Origin: Acanthaster planci | Taxonomy: Eukaryota > Echinodermata > Asteroidea > Valvatida > Acanthasteridae | Reading direction: 5' to 3' | DNA length: 64,000 nt | Assembly: GCF_001949145.1 (NCBI RefSeq) | Contig: NW_019091497.1 | Location: forward strand, 388,253 to 452,252 | Shown here: positions 16,201 to 25,700 of the stretch, one piece after another | How positions within the stretch are numbered: the stretch's first letter is position 1 | How the letters are laid out: the number at the start of each line of letters is the position of its first letter | Program-made: the position numbers and the translations under genes | Notes under the pieces: model-generated | Told to the model about the DNA's origin: nothing | What the model saw: the letters and a program-made list of their open reading frames with translations, nothing else | Database searches by the model: none

Positions 16201-19200
16201 AAAAAGCAAGACAAATCACAGAACGTTCAAAATTTTTCTGGGTATTAATTATGTCTGTAATGTTACAAACGTAACATGAACAGAAATTTGACACAGAATT
16301 TCTGCCCACATATTATGCACGTTACCTTTAAGTGTCTTAAAGATTTAGAAAATTGTGTTTCTTTTGGCTGTTACCAATCTTAAATGGGTTATGAATATAA
16401 ATCACATGATATTTGGGTAAATTAATGCATTATAAAAATGCCCTGCAAAGTTATGTCCATGTTACATAGTCATTTTCAATGACCCCTGTATTTTCTGAAG
16501 TACAGAGAAAAATTTTGTGTCCATAATTATTACAAGGGCTCAGAATGTACACAAATCAACACATCAAAAAATGAACACTATATCTTACTTCGCTGTATCC
16601 CCCTGTGGCCCCCATTTCAAATCCTAAATCTAGGTTCAATTGTACTCCGTTAGTCATGTTAGTGTGAAAGTGCCCATGTAAAGAAAATTTGCCCGTGAGA
16701 GGTAATGGCATAATCTTGCAAAATACGTCTTTGCTCTTTACAAGAAGGTCGAGGAAACAACAAAATTTTATAATCACATCAAGTGTCCAAACTATTCAAT
16801 GTACTACCTGGTAAATATTGGTGAAATAACTTGCTTACATCAAGCAAGACACATTATGATCAAGCAGGCACACAAGGTGTGTTGCCCCAAGAACGGGGTG
16901 AGATTGACCAATGATAAAAACAGCTGAAAAAAGGCATCAAGAAGCTGAACTGTGAAAATCTCCTATACTTTGGTACAAAGCCAGTGAGGAAAAAAAGCTG
17001 AAATCCAAAACAAAAAACACTGAAATCAGCTAAAAAGCTGAGAAGTCTCACCCCTTGAAGAACTTTGTGGCTTAGCCAAATGCTCGAGTGTAAAAAACAA
17101 AATTATTTGGAGCTACTTGTGACCATAAGCCCTTTATCATAATTCCCTCCAACTGTACATTATCCATTGGAAAAATTATTTGTGTTCAAATTATTTGAAA
17201 CGATTTACTCCACTTTGATTTGTTTGGTAGAATAAAAACAAGACCCTCTGTGAGGTGCATGCTGGGGACAGTGTTTTGTCCGTTATTTTCATGCAGATGA
17301 TGTAACTCCCACGGACATGGATCTCCTTCAAGAGGAATCCACCCAAGCTCTGCAGGAACTGCAAGCCCTGGAGAATCTGCTGGCTGCCATTCAGAAGAAA
17401 GAGGAGACTACCACAGTCGATCTCGGGGAGGGTGTGATCAAGGGCTTGGACAGGGCCACTCATAGAGGTAAATTAAACCCGAGTTGTGGTCAAATCTCTC
17501 ACAAGGCCTTAAGGTTCCCTGTAGGTCTATTATCACAAGTCCACAACTGATCTCAAATCACAGATTTGAAAGTACCGGTAACTTTGACAAAACCATTCCC
17601 TTGTCTTTGTTCGTCCAATGTGCGCTCGAAAGGTCGAGGGTCGCCTTTCTGCCGTCTTGAAATTACCATGTGATGGAAAAGAATACACTCATGGTCTGAT
17701 TGAACAGGTACAAGTATACTCTTGCTTATATGTGGGTTGCACTTGGGCGTCTACACACTCAAATATTTGAAACTGGACTCATCATGACAAGACTGGTAAT
17801 TGAATCATCTGTAACACTGTAGGTAACAGTAATCAGTTCAGAACAGTAGTTTTATTGATAACGGCAGTGCTGCAATGAATCCCTTCCCTATTAGGCCAAA
17901 TGCCTCTATCTGCAGGATATCTGTTGACTGCATTCCACCTATGACCCACTGTGCATCACTTGCTCACGGGGCACATGAAATGATGAACCGGTGTACAGAA
18001 GTAATGAACCTCTGGCTTGGGTTCCGTCACTTCCATACAGCAGTCAACACACACTAGGCCTGGTAGACTTCCATTTACTGCGATCCATCTTTAACGATTT
18101 TGTGCATGGCATGCATACAGTACAGTGTAGTAAAAATACATGTACCTATGAAATTGAATATATCACCACAGGGCAAGTGAAGGTTAAGTTATTCCTTGCA
18201 CTCTTCCTGTGGGGCACTGTTGATATTGAGAAAAGTCAGTGAACTGCTCACTGATGAGAAGGGTTCTTAATTTCATATTTGCATTCTGTAAATTTGTGTT
18301 AATCATCTGCAGTCCTTTTGCAATTTTTGGTCTGTGCACTTGTCAAACAGAGGGTCAGCCATATGCTAGTCCCCTATCAAGAAAGAAGCCCATTCTCCTT
18401 GAGTTCTACTCCATGCAGTACAGGGACGAGGCAGAATGCTGCAGGGTGGATGGACCAGCTGTGATGGTAAACATGAATTTCTTGGCACGTGTTTCACTTT
18501 CCAGTAATGACTGATTTCGCACTTTATTTTACATTGGAGCAATTGCGGTCAAGGTTTGAACTGTAAACATGACAAACAATCTAGTCAACACTTCAGGGCA
18601 AGTAATGTTTCATGGGTGTTATAATCTCTTATAAAGGGCCTGCTAATGTTGAACCTTTCATTCCTAACGTTTAACCTATACCCATCCATTCAGTCCTGCC
18701 TGTACCTGCCAGCATGATTAAGACTGAGGTACATTTCTCAGGAGAGATGTGTCCAGGTTTCTTCAGTAGCAAACATCCACATGCTTTTTTTTTTTTCTTA
18801 GATGCTATTATTGTGTATGTTTTAGCACTGCACTTACACATCTACATGTGTATGTTACTGGCACGCATGCATTATGACAAGCCACCGCACCCTTGGTTAA
18901 AAGAGGTAGTTAACGCATGCACGTGTCTGCTGCACGGAAGTGTGGTACCACCCTATAGCTAGTAATGGCTTTAAATGGATGAGCTGGGTCAGTGTTCCAA
19001 CAGCTTGCACCCAAAATGAATGTGTCCGATATCATACCGGACAAAGTCTGCTCTATTGGCACTGACACACGCTAACTCATACCCATGATTTGTTCTTGAA
19101 TAACCTTGCCTGTTTAAAATACCGAGCTAGCTCATTCCCGTCACCAGCTTTGTCTAGTTTCTGCACAGTTTTCTTTTGCAATACTCTGAAGAGAGTGAAC

Positions 19201-19404
19201 GACGACACGTGTCGAGTTCCAGACATCGCACATCCGAAGACGGCAGGTCACACCTCGTTCACTGCTGAACTTCCAGTGGAAGGCGAAGATAGAAGAACAC
19301 TGAGTCAAGACATGTACGACGATATCCTCCTGGACATAGACGCCATGGGAGATGAGATCGACCGTCTCGATGATGAGCTGTGTCAGGAACTGACAGAGAT
19401 CTGA
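7292..19404 (+). CDS. CW zinc finger-PWWP-ARID chromatin reader (ZCWPW1-like with ARID)
   Basis: Exons: 7292-7324, 8549-8682, 8963-9083 (or 9092), 9765-9939, 10209-10377, 11204-11358, 12185-12331, 12969-13109, 13819-13925, 14625-15079, 17297-17467, 18351-18466 and 19192-19404 (stop TGA). All junctions agree in phase except that between the third and fourth exons. The product is about 710 residues. Its order is a short N-terminus starting MDPWSAINADE, a CW zinc finger (about 15-57), a PWWP domain (about 80-150), a basic linker, an ARID (about 312-403), a Lys/His-rich tract, a helical segment (about 550-580) and an acidic C-terminus. In ZCWPW1 the CW domain reads H3K4me3 and PWWP reads H3K36me3, while ARID binds DNA, so a nuclear chromatin-reading role is inferred. 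The start is chosen because ATG 7292 is in phase and leads directly into the CW domain. Human ZCWPW1 has a longer N-terminus and, as I recall it, no ARID. Confidence 0.85.
8549..9939 (+). other. CW zinc finger and PWWP domain exons
   Basis: The exon 8549-8682 encodes WVQCENETCLKWRR and then EEPWFCHMNAD. The fourth zinc cysteine is the first full codon of the next exon (8963). The two are joined by a phase-2 intron that rebuilds a Lys codon. The tryptophans of the methyl-lysine cage are present. The same exon runs on to GSLVWAKMTGH, the first PWWP strand. Exon 9765-9939 continues with WPAILSPDP, then YHVEFLGHPHSHCWV. The first residues of the PWWP signature itself fall on the junction that does not resolve. 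Confidence 0.88.
12655..12783. mobile_element. Small foldback element with (T)TAGGCCGTGTCCGAA-type ends
   Basis: The ends are imperfect inverted repeats: TAAGGCTGCATCTGAATC on the left, and TTCGGACACGGCCTAA on the right. An inner pair, AGAGCTAGGTCTAGG with its diverged complement, folds the rest. It has no coding capacity and is a MITE-like insertion in an intron of the ARID gene. Confidence 0.55.
12969..14651 (+). other. ARID (BRIGHT) DNA-binding domain, three exons
   Basis: Exons 12969-13109, 13819-13925 and the beginning of 14625-15079 give one continuous ARID. It begins EKFDRRLQRFCSRHGIPL, continues with the GRQVSRYQVYMAV and GGYNMV helices, then RAWAKVYHEA, and closes with SFYTRNLLPYELYE. 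These are the usual helix pattern and invariant positions (Gly-Gly, Trp, Tyr, Leu-x-x-Tyr-Glu) of the family. The phases at the two introns (0 and 2) agree. Confidence 0.88.
13963..14133. mobile_element. Short inverted-repeat element, copy 1 (copy 2 at 53950)
   Basis: The ends carry GATATGGGGC and its complement GCCCCATATC. The interior (GAGAGAACCCC, a poly-C run, then GGTCATTGTTTGAT, and AACAATAGTCTAGAGTG) is found again in reverse orientation at 53950-54112. It sits just inside the intron after the exon ending at 13925. Confidence 0.7.
15223..15889. mobile_element. MITE-like element of about 665 bp with ~35-bp inverted ends
   Basis: The left end (from CATATCGTCAACG at 15225) and the complement of the right end (15853-15887) agree over about 35 bp, sharing CACGAAGTGT and ending CATATCGTCA. 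Related CACGAAGTGA-type motifs recur internally near 15515 and 15638. No long frame is present. It lies in the large intron 15080-17296 of the ARID gene. Confidence 0.7.
16865..17076. mobile_element. Possible short inverted-repeat element
   Basis: The left edge contains CACAAGGTGTGTTGCCCC then GGGGTGAGATT. The complement of the right edge reads GCCACAAAGTTCTTC then GGGGTGAGACTT. The inverted ends are imperfect and the interior is A-rich. It is intronic. Confidence 0.4.
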
Positions 19405-19667
19405 ATTATCCTACATGCTGCAAGCAATGACAACATGATCGTGCTGGTAAGACGATGACCTCAAAAGTCATAGACTTGCGTTATCCAGAGTACATAAACA
19501 GTGTTACAGCAACCCCGGATGAAAACATCACTGTATTGCAAAGGAAATCTTCACTTTTCCCCAACAAATTTCAACTTGTTGGATAACTAACATTCTTGCG
19601 AGAGTACAACTATAATGACATTCTTAAGTAAGACCCAGTCAAGTTGAGCCCTGAAATCCAGTTAAGT

Positions 19668-19746
19668 TTATCAAGTCAATTTTCCATCTACACGTAGCTT
19701 CATCAAGTCAATTTTCCAGTTACACGTAGCTTTATCAAGTCAATTT
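19668..19746. repeat. ~34-bp direct repeat, about 2.3 copies
   Basis: TTATCAAGTCAATTTTCCA followed by TACACGTAGC is repeated near 19668 and 19701, with a partial third copy ending near 19744. It is in the probable 3' UTR of the ARID gene. Confidence 0.75.
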
Positions 19747-21410
19747 GTGTGAGCACATTCTCAAACGATACGTTTAATTACGAGGCATACCATAACTTTG
19801 AGTCTTTCCGTACAAGGGCTAATTAGGTCTGCCAACCCCAACAAATGTACTTCAAGTTTAGAGGGACTTGACCTACACATTGCTTGAAATGCATGCTGCT
19901 AAAGGTGTTAAATGACACCATACATGGCCGCATGTAACAGTTGACACAGTTTAATTGTGAAATAGCATTGATATGCACTGGGTCCATTGGAATAAGCCTA
20001 GTTCCTCTGTTGACATTCGTTCCAGGATATACTTAATATCAAGAAACAAAGTTACTTCAATGCATAGTATGCTGCAAGCCTGTGGTATATTATAACAGAT
20101 GTTTTAATGATTTATAGAAAATTGGGCAAATACAAAAAATATGTTTGTTTCTACACTCGTGTAGCAAAGACCTGACATTTGTTATGATGATATTCATTTT
20201 GACTGTTAAAAAAGTTAATATTTTGAAGCGTTGGTTCTTAAATGTTACACCAATGGTAGTATTATGGACACTGCAGGAACCAGGCATTGCATTCTCAGAG
20301 AAGTCTTGGTACAGTATTAATGGATTTTGTATTATAATGGTGCCATGTTTGAAAGATATGAAAAAGACAATGAATTACTTTTAACCCAGTGCTGAATGAT
20401 GTTCAAGTTTTAAGTCCTAAACGTGGCATCAAAGATTCATGCTTTCAAATAAACTAGAAAACGGTATCAAACATCACAAATTTAATTTTATGCATCAACA
20501 GTAGCAAAAATGAAATGAGCATTAGAGAGCAATTTATCTCCACATTTGGAACTTCAATACATTTCCGTGAATGAATAATAACAGACATTCAAAATTATAT
20601 GCATGCATCTTCTATCCATATTATGGCACTACCATTAAGTGCTCTGTACAATTGATTCAAACCATATAAAATCAAAATAAACATACCTTAACATGATCAA
20701 ATGAGTGCAGATACAAGTACTGTACATGCAGGTAAGTTGAATTTAAAGCACATGTGCAGTTCTTCAAGTAATATACAGATCTGAATTATTGTCAAAAACG
20801 ATGTACTTTTACATCTTTTAAAGGAACAGTGTTGTGGAATTTTTGTCACTTCAAACCGTGTACATGTTTTAGAAGCACAGATTTATGTTACGATGACTTC
20901 ACCTTTGTAGCAGTGATGGGAATAAATGTCAACGTTCTGGATTTTATGCTAATGAGGATTCCCATATTCATGACCCAATATTTGACGTCACTTGAGGCAG
21001 GAGAATCTCCATACCTTCTTCTTCACCTTTTCTTCGAGTACGTTCCACTTTACACTTGGTGTCTATGTTAAACAGCTTGTTTGGATAATAGCAAATACTT
21101 CTTCAAAACATTTTGGTGGGTAATTTTGAAGGTATCAATTGATTTTTGCATTGTTCTTATGCTCTTTTGAAAAGGGGTGCCTGGTATGACAGCATCAATA
21201 TACCGTCCTCCAGAGCATATGTTGATGAAGTATTTAAGAATAAGGCAGTTCAGTATTCTGTAGTGCGTGCCCAAAATGAAGTACATCCATGGTCATTTGG
21301 ACAAGCATGCAAGGATTGTCCCGTCAGTTTCAGTGCAGCCCTATGCAGGCTCCCGTAAATGCTTTGTTTCCCAAATGACCTTGCTTGTTTGTAATACTGA
21401 GTTGGCTCAT

Positions 21411-21722
21411 TAACATTAACAGTACCGGGCATGGTTTGGTTTAGAGTACACAGTACTACAAAATCCTACGTAAAACTCTGAGCCTGAAGGGTCTAGCGCT
21501 ACATAATTACTATTTCTGGCTAGGTTTATTCCATTGTTACTCGTACAGAGAACAATGAAACCATGCATTCATAGTGCCACAGCACTGTATGGTACATTGT
21601 CTTCTCTATTGTATTTTATGGCTTCAGAGAATAATGTCATGTCCTCTTACAAGCGACAGGGCTGAGTACTACATTTTACTACTAAGTAGTACTTTGTAGC
21701 ATTCGGGACTGTTAGGGTTAAA
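21411..21722. mobile_element. TIR element copy 1 (related to 34189-34502)
   Basis: It shares about 290 bp of diverged but continuous similarity, in the same orientation, with 34189-34502. Shared blocks include CAGTACTACAAAAT, CTGAGCCTGAAGG, CTAGCGCTACA, TCATGTCCTCTTACAAGCGA and a right end of GTTAGGGTTAAAA. Its left end (TTAACATTAACAG) is eroded compared with copy 2. Confidence 0.8.
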
Positions 21723-22700
21723 AAACTACTTGTTTGTATATTGTAGCACATAGGACTATGCATGGAAGCAAAGTTGAGCTGATGCATACTGAATGCTTAC
21801 TTCAGGCAACCCCCAACAGTGAAAGTCAAAGCCAGCATTTAACTGCACTCATGTGACAGAAGATCACAATTATCAAATATCTTAAGCTACATGTAGACCT
21901 ACGTGCAGCTGACCTCTAGTTACACTTTAAAAAAAGACCTCAAGGAGTATGCAGTCGACTCTAATTATAAAAAATACTGTTATCACAAAAACTGTTACAA
22001 AGAACAATTTCTGAGAATCCCACTTTCTTGAATTCTAAAGGTTTTCTTCATTTTTCCACTCCTCTTACAACAAAATTCTGATTATAACAAAGTAATTTAT
22101 CTGGTCCCTGCAACTTTGTTCTAACGAGAGTCGACTGTACATGTATTTCTTCAGAATCTGGAAATGACTGCCGAGAGTCGTAACTACCAGTACCGAAAAT
22201 TGCAGGGGCATGTCAAGATGGACACAGTGACATTTGTTGCACTGTCTTTGCTAGTTATTACAGTTTTGCCTACACAACCAGTCAAAAGTTATCTCCATCT
22301 GTTGCATTGTCTTTGCTTTTACGATAAACGAAATACAATCTCACCCACAAAGGTACCGCCCGGGAGTTATCCTATATTTTACATTGTCTTTGCTACCAAA
22401 ATCACACTACACTACCAACAGAACTACATTTAGATAACTGATGAACACTAGTAGAAGCAGTAATATTACTGCGCATTCGTCAGCAAGCCATTAAACATTT
22501 TTGGACAATTTTGTACAGCTAAAGGAAATTGAATGTAATAAAATATTGGTACTCATCAACAATCTTGCAAATCTTAAATTGGCAGCTAAAAATATCATGA
22601 CGTGATTTATATGGAAGATTTTAGAAAACATTGGGAGATGATTAATTTAGAAAACACCTTTCCAGGGTTGCAGAGAGTGGATGAATATCCAGGCTGTGCC

Positions 22701-25700
22701 TTAGAGCTTGGGGTCACCGGTCATGACAAGGTTCTGGATGTCCACCAGGCTGGCATTGACAGCCACAAAGAACCGCTTGACGTCCGTCTCCTTGCTAGAC
22801 TTGAAGGACAGCATGCATGGCAGAAAGCTGCAGGTGGTAGGGGGGAATTACATCAATCAAGTCATCATCTCCTCCAAAAAGACAGACTTCTGAAGTAGGA
22901 GTCATCCGTTTTTGTCATTTTTACAAGCGTACTCTTTTTCCTGGCAACTCCCCCTCTAAAAGAGTACAAAATGAATGAACGAATTTCTCTTTGGTGCCTA
23001 AGGACCCATTTTAATTCACAATGTACGGCTGTTGAAATAGACGACCAGAGAAATTATGGCAGGAAGAAAACTATTGTCCATAACAGGCCTTGACACTCGC
23101 GGTTTTCCAATTGCCCAGGACAAATTCCTCTTTCAGTTCGGGCAAGTAATAATTAAGGACAAATTGCCTGATAGACGGGTACTTTTTTCTCAAAATAAAA
23201 GTGTCTATTTTTGTGTCCAAGAATTGCAGTCAGAAAACGTGCCTTTGATTTGTTCTCCTCTTCACAAAAGCTTACAAAAAGTGGTAAAAGAATACAGTTG
23301 CAATGATTTTTTGAATCATTACGAACATGTACAAACTTGCATGTACAAATGCATGCTGTGCTTTTAGCAGGGCACCTTTCCACACAAGGGAAAACGCATA
23401 CATAAATAAACTGTGAAATACACTTGTGTCTGGGTACCAAACCTCATAGCACGCGATGCGTAGCGGAGCTTTGAGGGGGTGCTCGAAGACCGTTTCACAA
23501 GTGGCTGTGACTTCAACGTTAGTGAATTTAGCCTGGTACTCGTGTATGTACTTTTTACTAACTTTTTTATGGTGGCTGATCTCCGGCAGGAATACACTTT
23601 TGTATTTTATGATGTTATACCGCCCTAATACGGCGTTATAATGCCCTAATTTATGGCGTAATAATGCCTCATTTTAAGGCGTAATAACGCCCTATAGGGT
23701 GTAATAATGCCCTAATTAAGGGCATAATAACGTTCTAATTTCAGGCGTAATAAACGCCCTTTACGGTGTAACGCCGCCTTATTAAGGCATTATAACGCCC
23801 TATTACGTTAGGGCGTTATTGCGCCTGAAATTAGGGCGTTATTACGCCTTAAAATAGGGTGTTATTACGCCATAAATTAGGGTGTTATAACACCGTATTA
23901 GGGCGTTATTATGCTGTAAAATAAAAAAGTGTACTCCTGATGGAGACCAGCCACCATACTTTTTATATATGATGCCAAGCAAAATTGTCGTGCGATTAAG
24001 AAATAGCCATTGTCCAAATTTGTATAAATGATGCATCAGAGTCCTGCGCACACTCTGCACACACGCAAAAGTTGGGGGTGATAGTTGGCCAGTCTATGAT
24101 AATCGTCATTTTTAACATGTTTCTAAAAACAGTACGCAACCAATTCACCCCCTCCCACCGGCGTACGCTTTGTACTCTCGTGAAAATGACAAAAATGGAT
24201 GACCCCTTAATAGTCTCAGGCTGAGTTATTGTAACAGTCTCAGTAATAGTCACCACTATTCATACATCCGCGTACACGTATGTCCCATATACATGTAATA
24301 CAAGCATTGCATTGCTGGAAGTGCAACCTGAGACATTCAGAGTAACTATCAAGACATGTTCTGAGCAAGCTCAAAATTGAAAAATACTTTCACGTGTTTG
24401 ACAGTGAAACAACACAGGTGCTATTCTCAGCACATCGTCCACAGGTAAATTTCTGTTGTCAAATCTGTAAAAGACGCCGTAACTGTGGTCACAGCTCACT
24501 CATGCATGTCTTGCACACATTACCAACTTGAGGCCTGCCACTACACACATGTATGCATTTGATATTGGTGACGCCCTTTAAGCAACTGAACTTCATGTTC
24601 CTGTGACCAAAAACAGCAACAGTCTAATTACAAAGGAGCAGTTTGGGTACGGTGACTATGCTGGGGGGGGGGTAAAAGTTTTTAACTTCACACTTCCTGA
24701 CCCTATCGGCAAAGATTTCAGTAAGCTTTTGGACCTAACACAAGAAAAGTCTCTCCAGTCACCTTCCCTTCATGTGCTGAGTCTCTACTGAAGGCCGAGC
24801 TCAAAAACTTACTGATTATCAGCGATGTTATAGAAAGCACCATAGCCATCTTCACACATTGGTGCATAGCAACCGATGCATGAGCGAACATACCCGACAC
24901 AACTTGTAGACAGCTTGAAAGTCCCCTGGCCTCCGCTTCGAGATAAAGAGACAAGACAGGCTGAGAACTGAATTCAAATAGAAAACTGCTCGGGAGGAGG
25001 TGGGACTTACTTGTTGTCGGCGATGGTGTAGAAGACGGCGTAGCCATCATCGCACATGGGTGCGACCTCGCCTAGACTCCCACTGTAGCCGGCACAGCTG
25101 GTAGACAATATGAAATTCCCACCACCACCGCTTCAGAATGGAATTAGTCAAAATTTCTAAATAGAATTAGGATGTAATTTCATTGTCGGGTTTGCAGTTA
25201 TGCCCCCCCAAATACAACGTATGCCCATTCAAACATAAAGTAACATTTGAAAAAGAGCCGCAGCGCTTTTCCATACATTGAATCAGTGCTGTAGGCAAAC
25301 ACAGCCCTCAGGGCAAAGATGATTCTCCATTACTAGCCTTCAACGGCACATTGCTATTAAAGAACCCTTCCCTTTGCGCGGGATGATTTATCACGATGGT
25401 AGGAGTAGTACATGCACATCCACACAGCGGAATTGGATGCCAACCCTCATTTGAATAAAACAGGACCCAATGTCATGATGGTGCGTGCTTGCAGAAAACA
25501 TGAAAAATACATGTATATGTTCTACTAGTGAAGGTTTGAGGCGGCACTCTAAGACTCTTGGAAGATGTGTGACTCTGAAAAGAACGGTGAGTTAAAACGC
25601 AATGTTAACTACAAGTGAATGTGTCTCACGCACACTTATGGGTTTAAAGGCATTGGTGCGAGATCCACAGTGTGAACTGACATGCACACGGTCTCCATTC

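Larger units (their letters stand above)
19405..22700. other. 3' untranslated and intergenic stretch between convergent genes
   Basis: It begins with the probable 3' UTR of the ARID gene. A short direct repeat of about 34 bp (TTATCAAGTCAATTTTCCA and CACGTAGC) occurs in 2-3 copies at 19668-19746. AATAAA at 20448-20453 is a candidate poly(A) signal. One copy of a TIR element lies at 21411-21722. I see no other coding exons. Confidence 0.6.

Noticed and set aside
22602-22898. + strand frame of 98 residues
   Set aside because: It is the shadow of the last CROT exon, which is read on the minus strand at 22701-22827.
23600-23930. Regular short palindromic repeats, considered as a CRISPR-like array
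   Set aside because: Units are adjacent and diverged with no unique spacers, the two halves are inverted relative to each other, and the host is a eukaryote. It is a foldback element.
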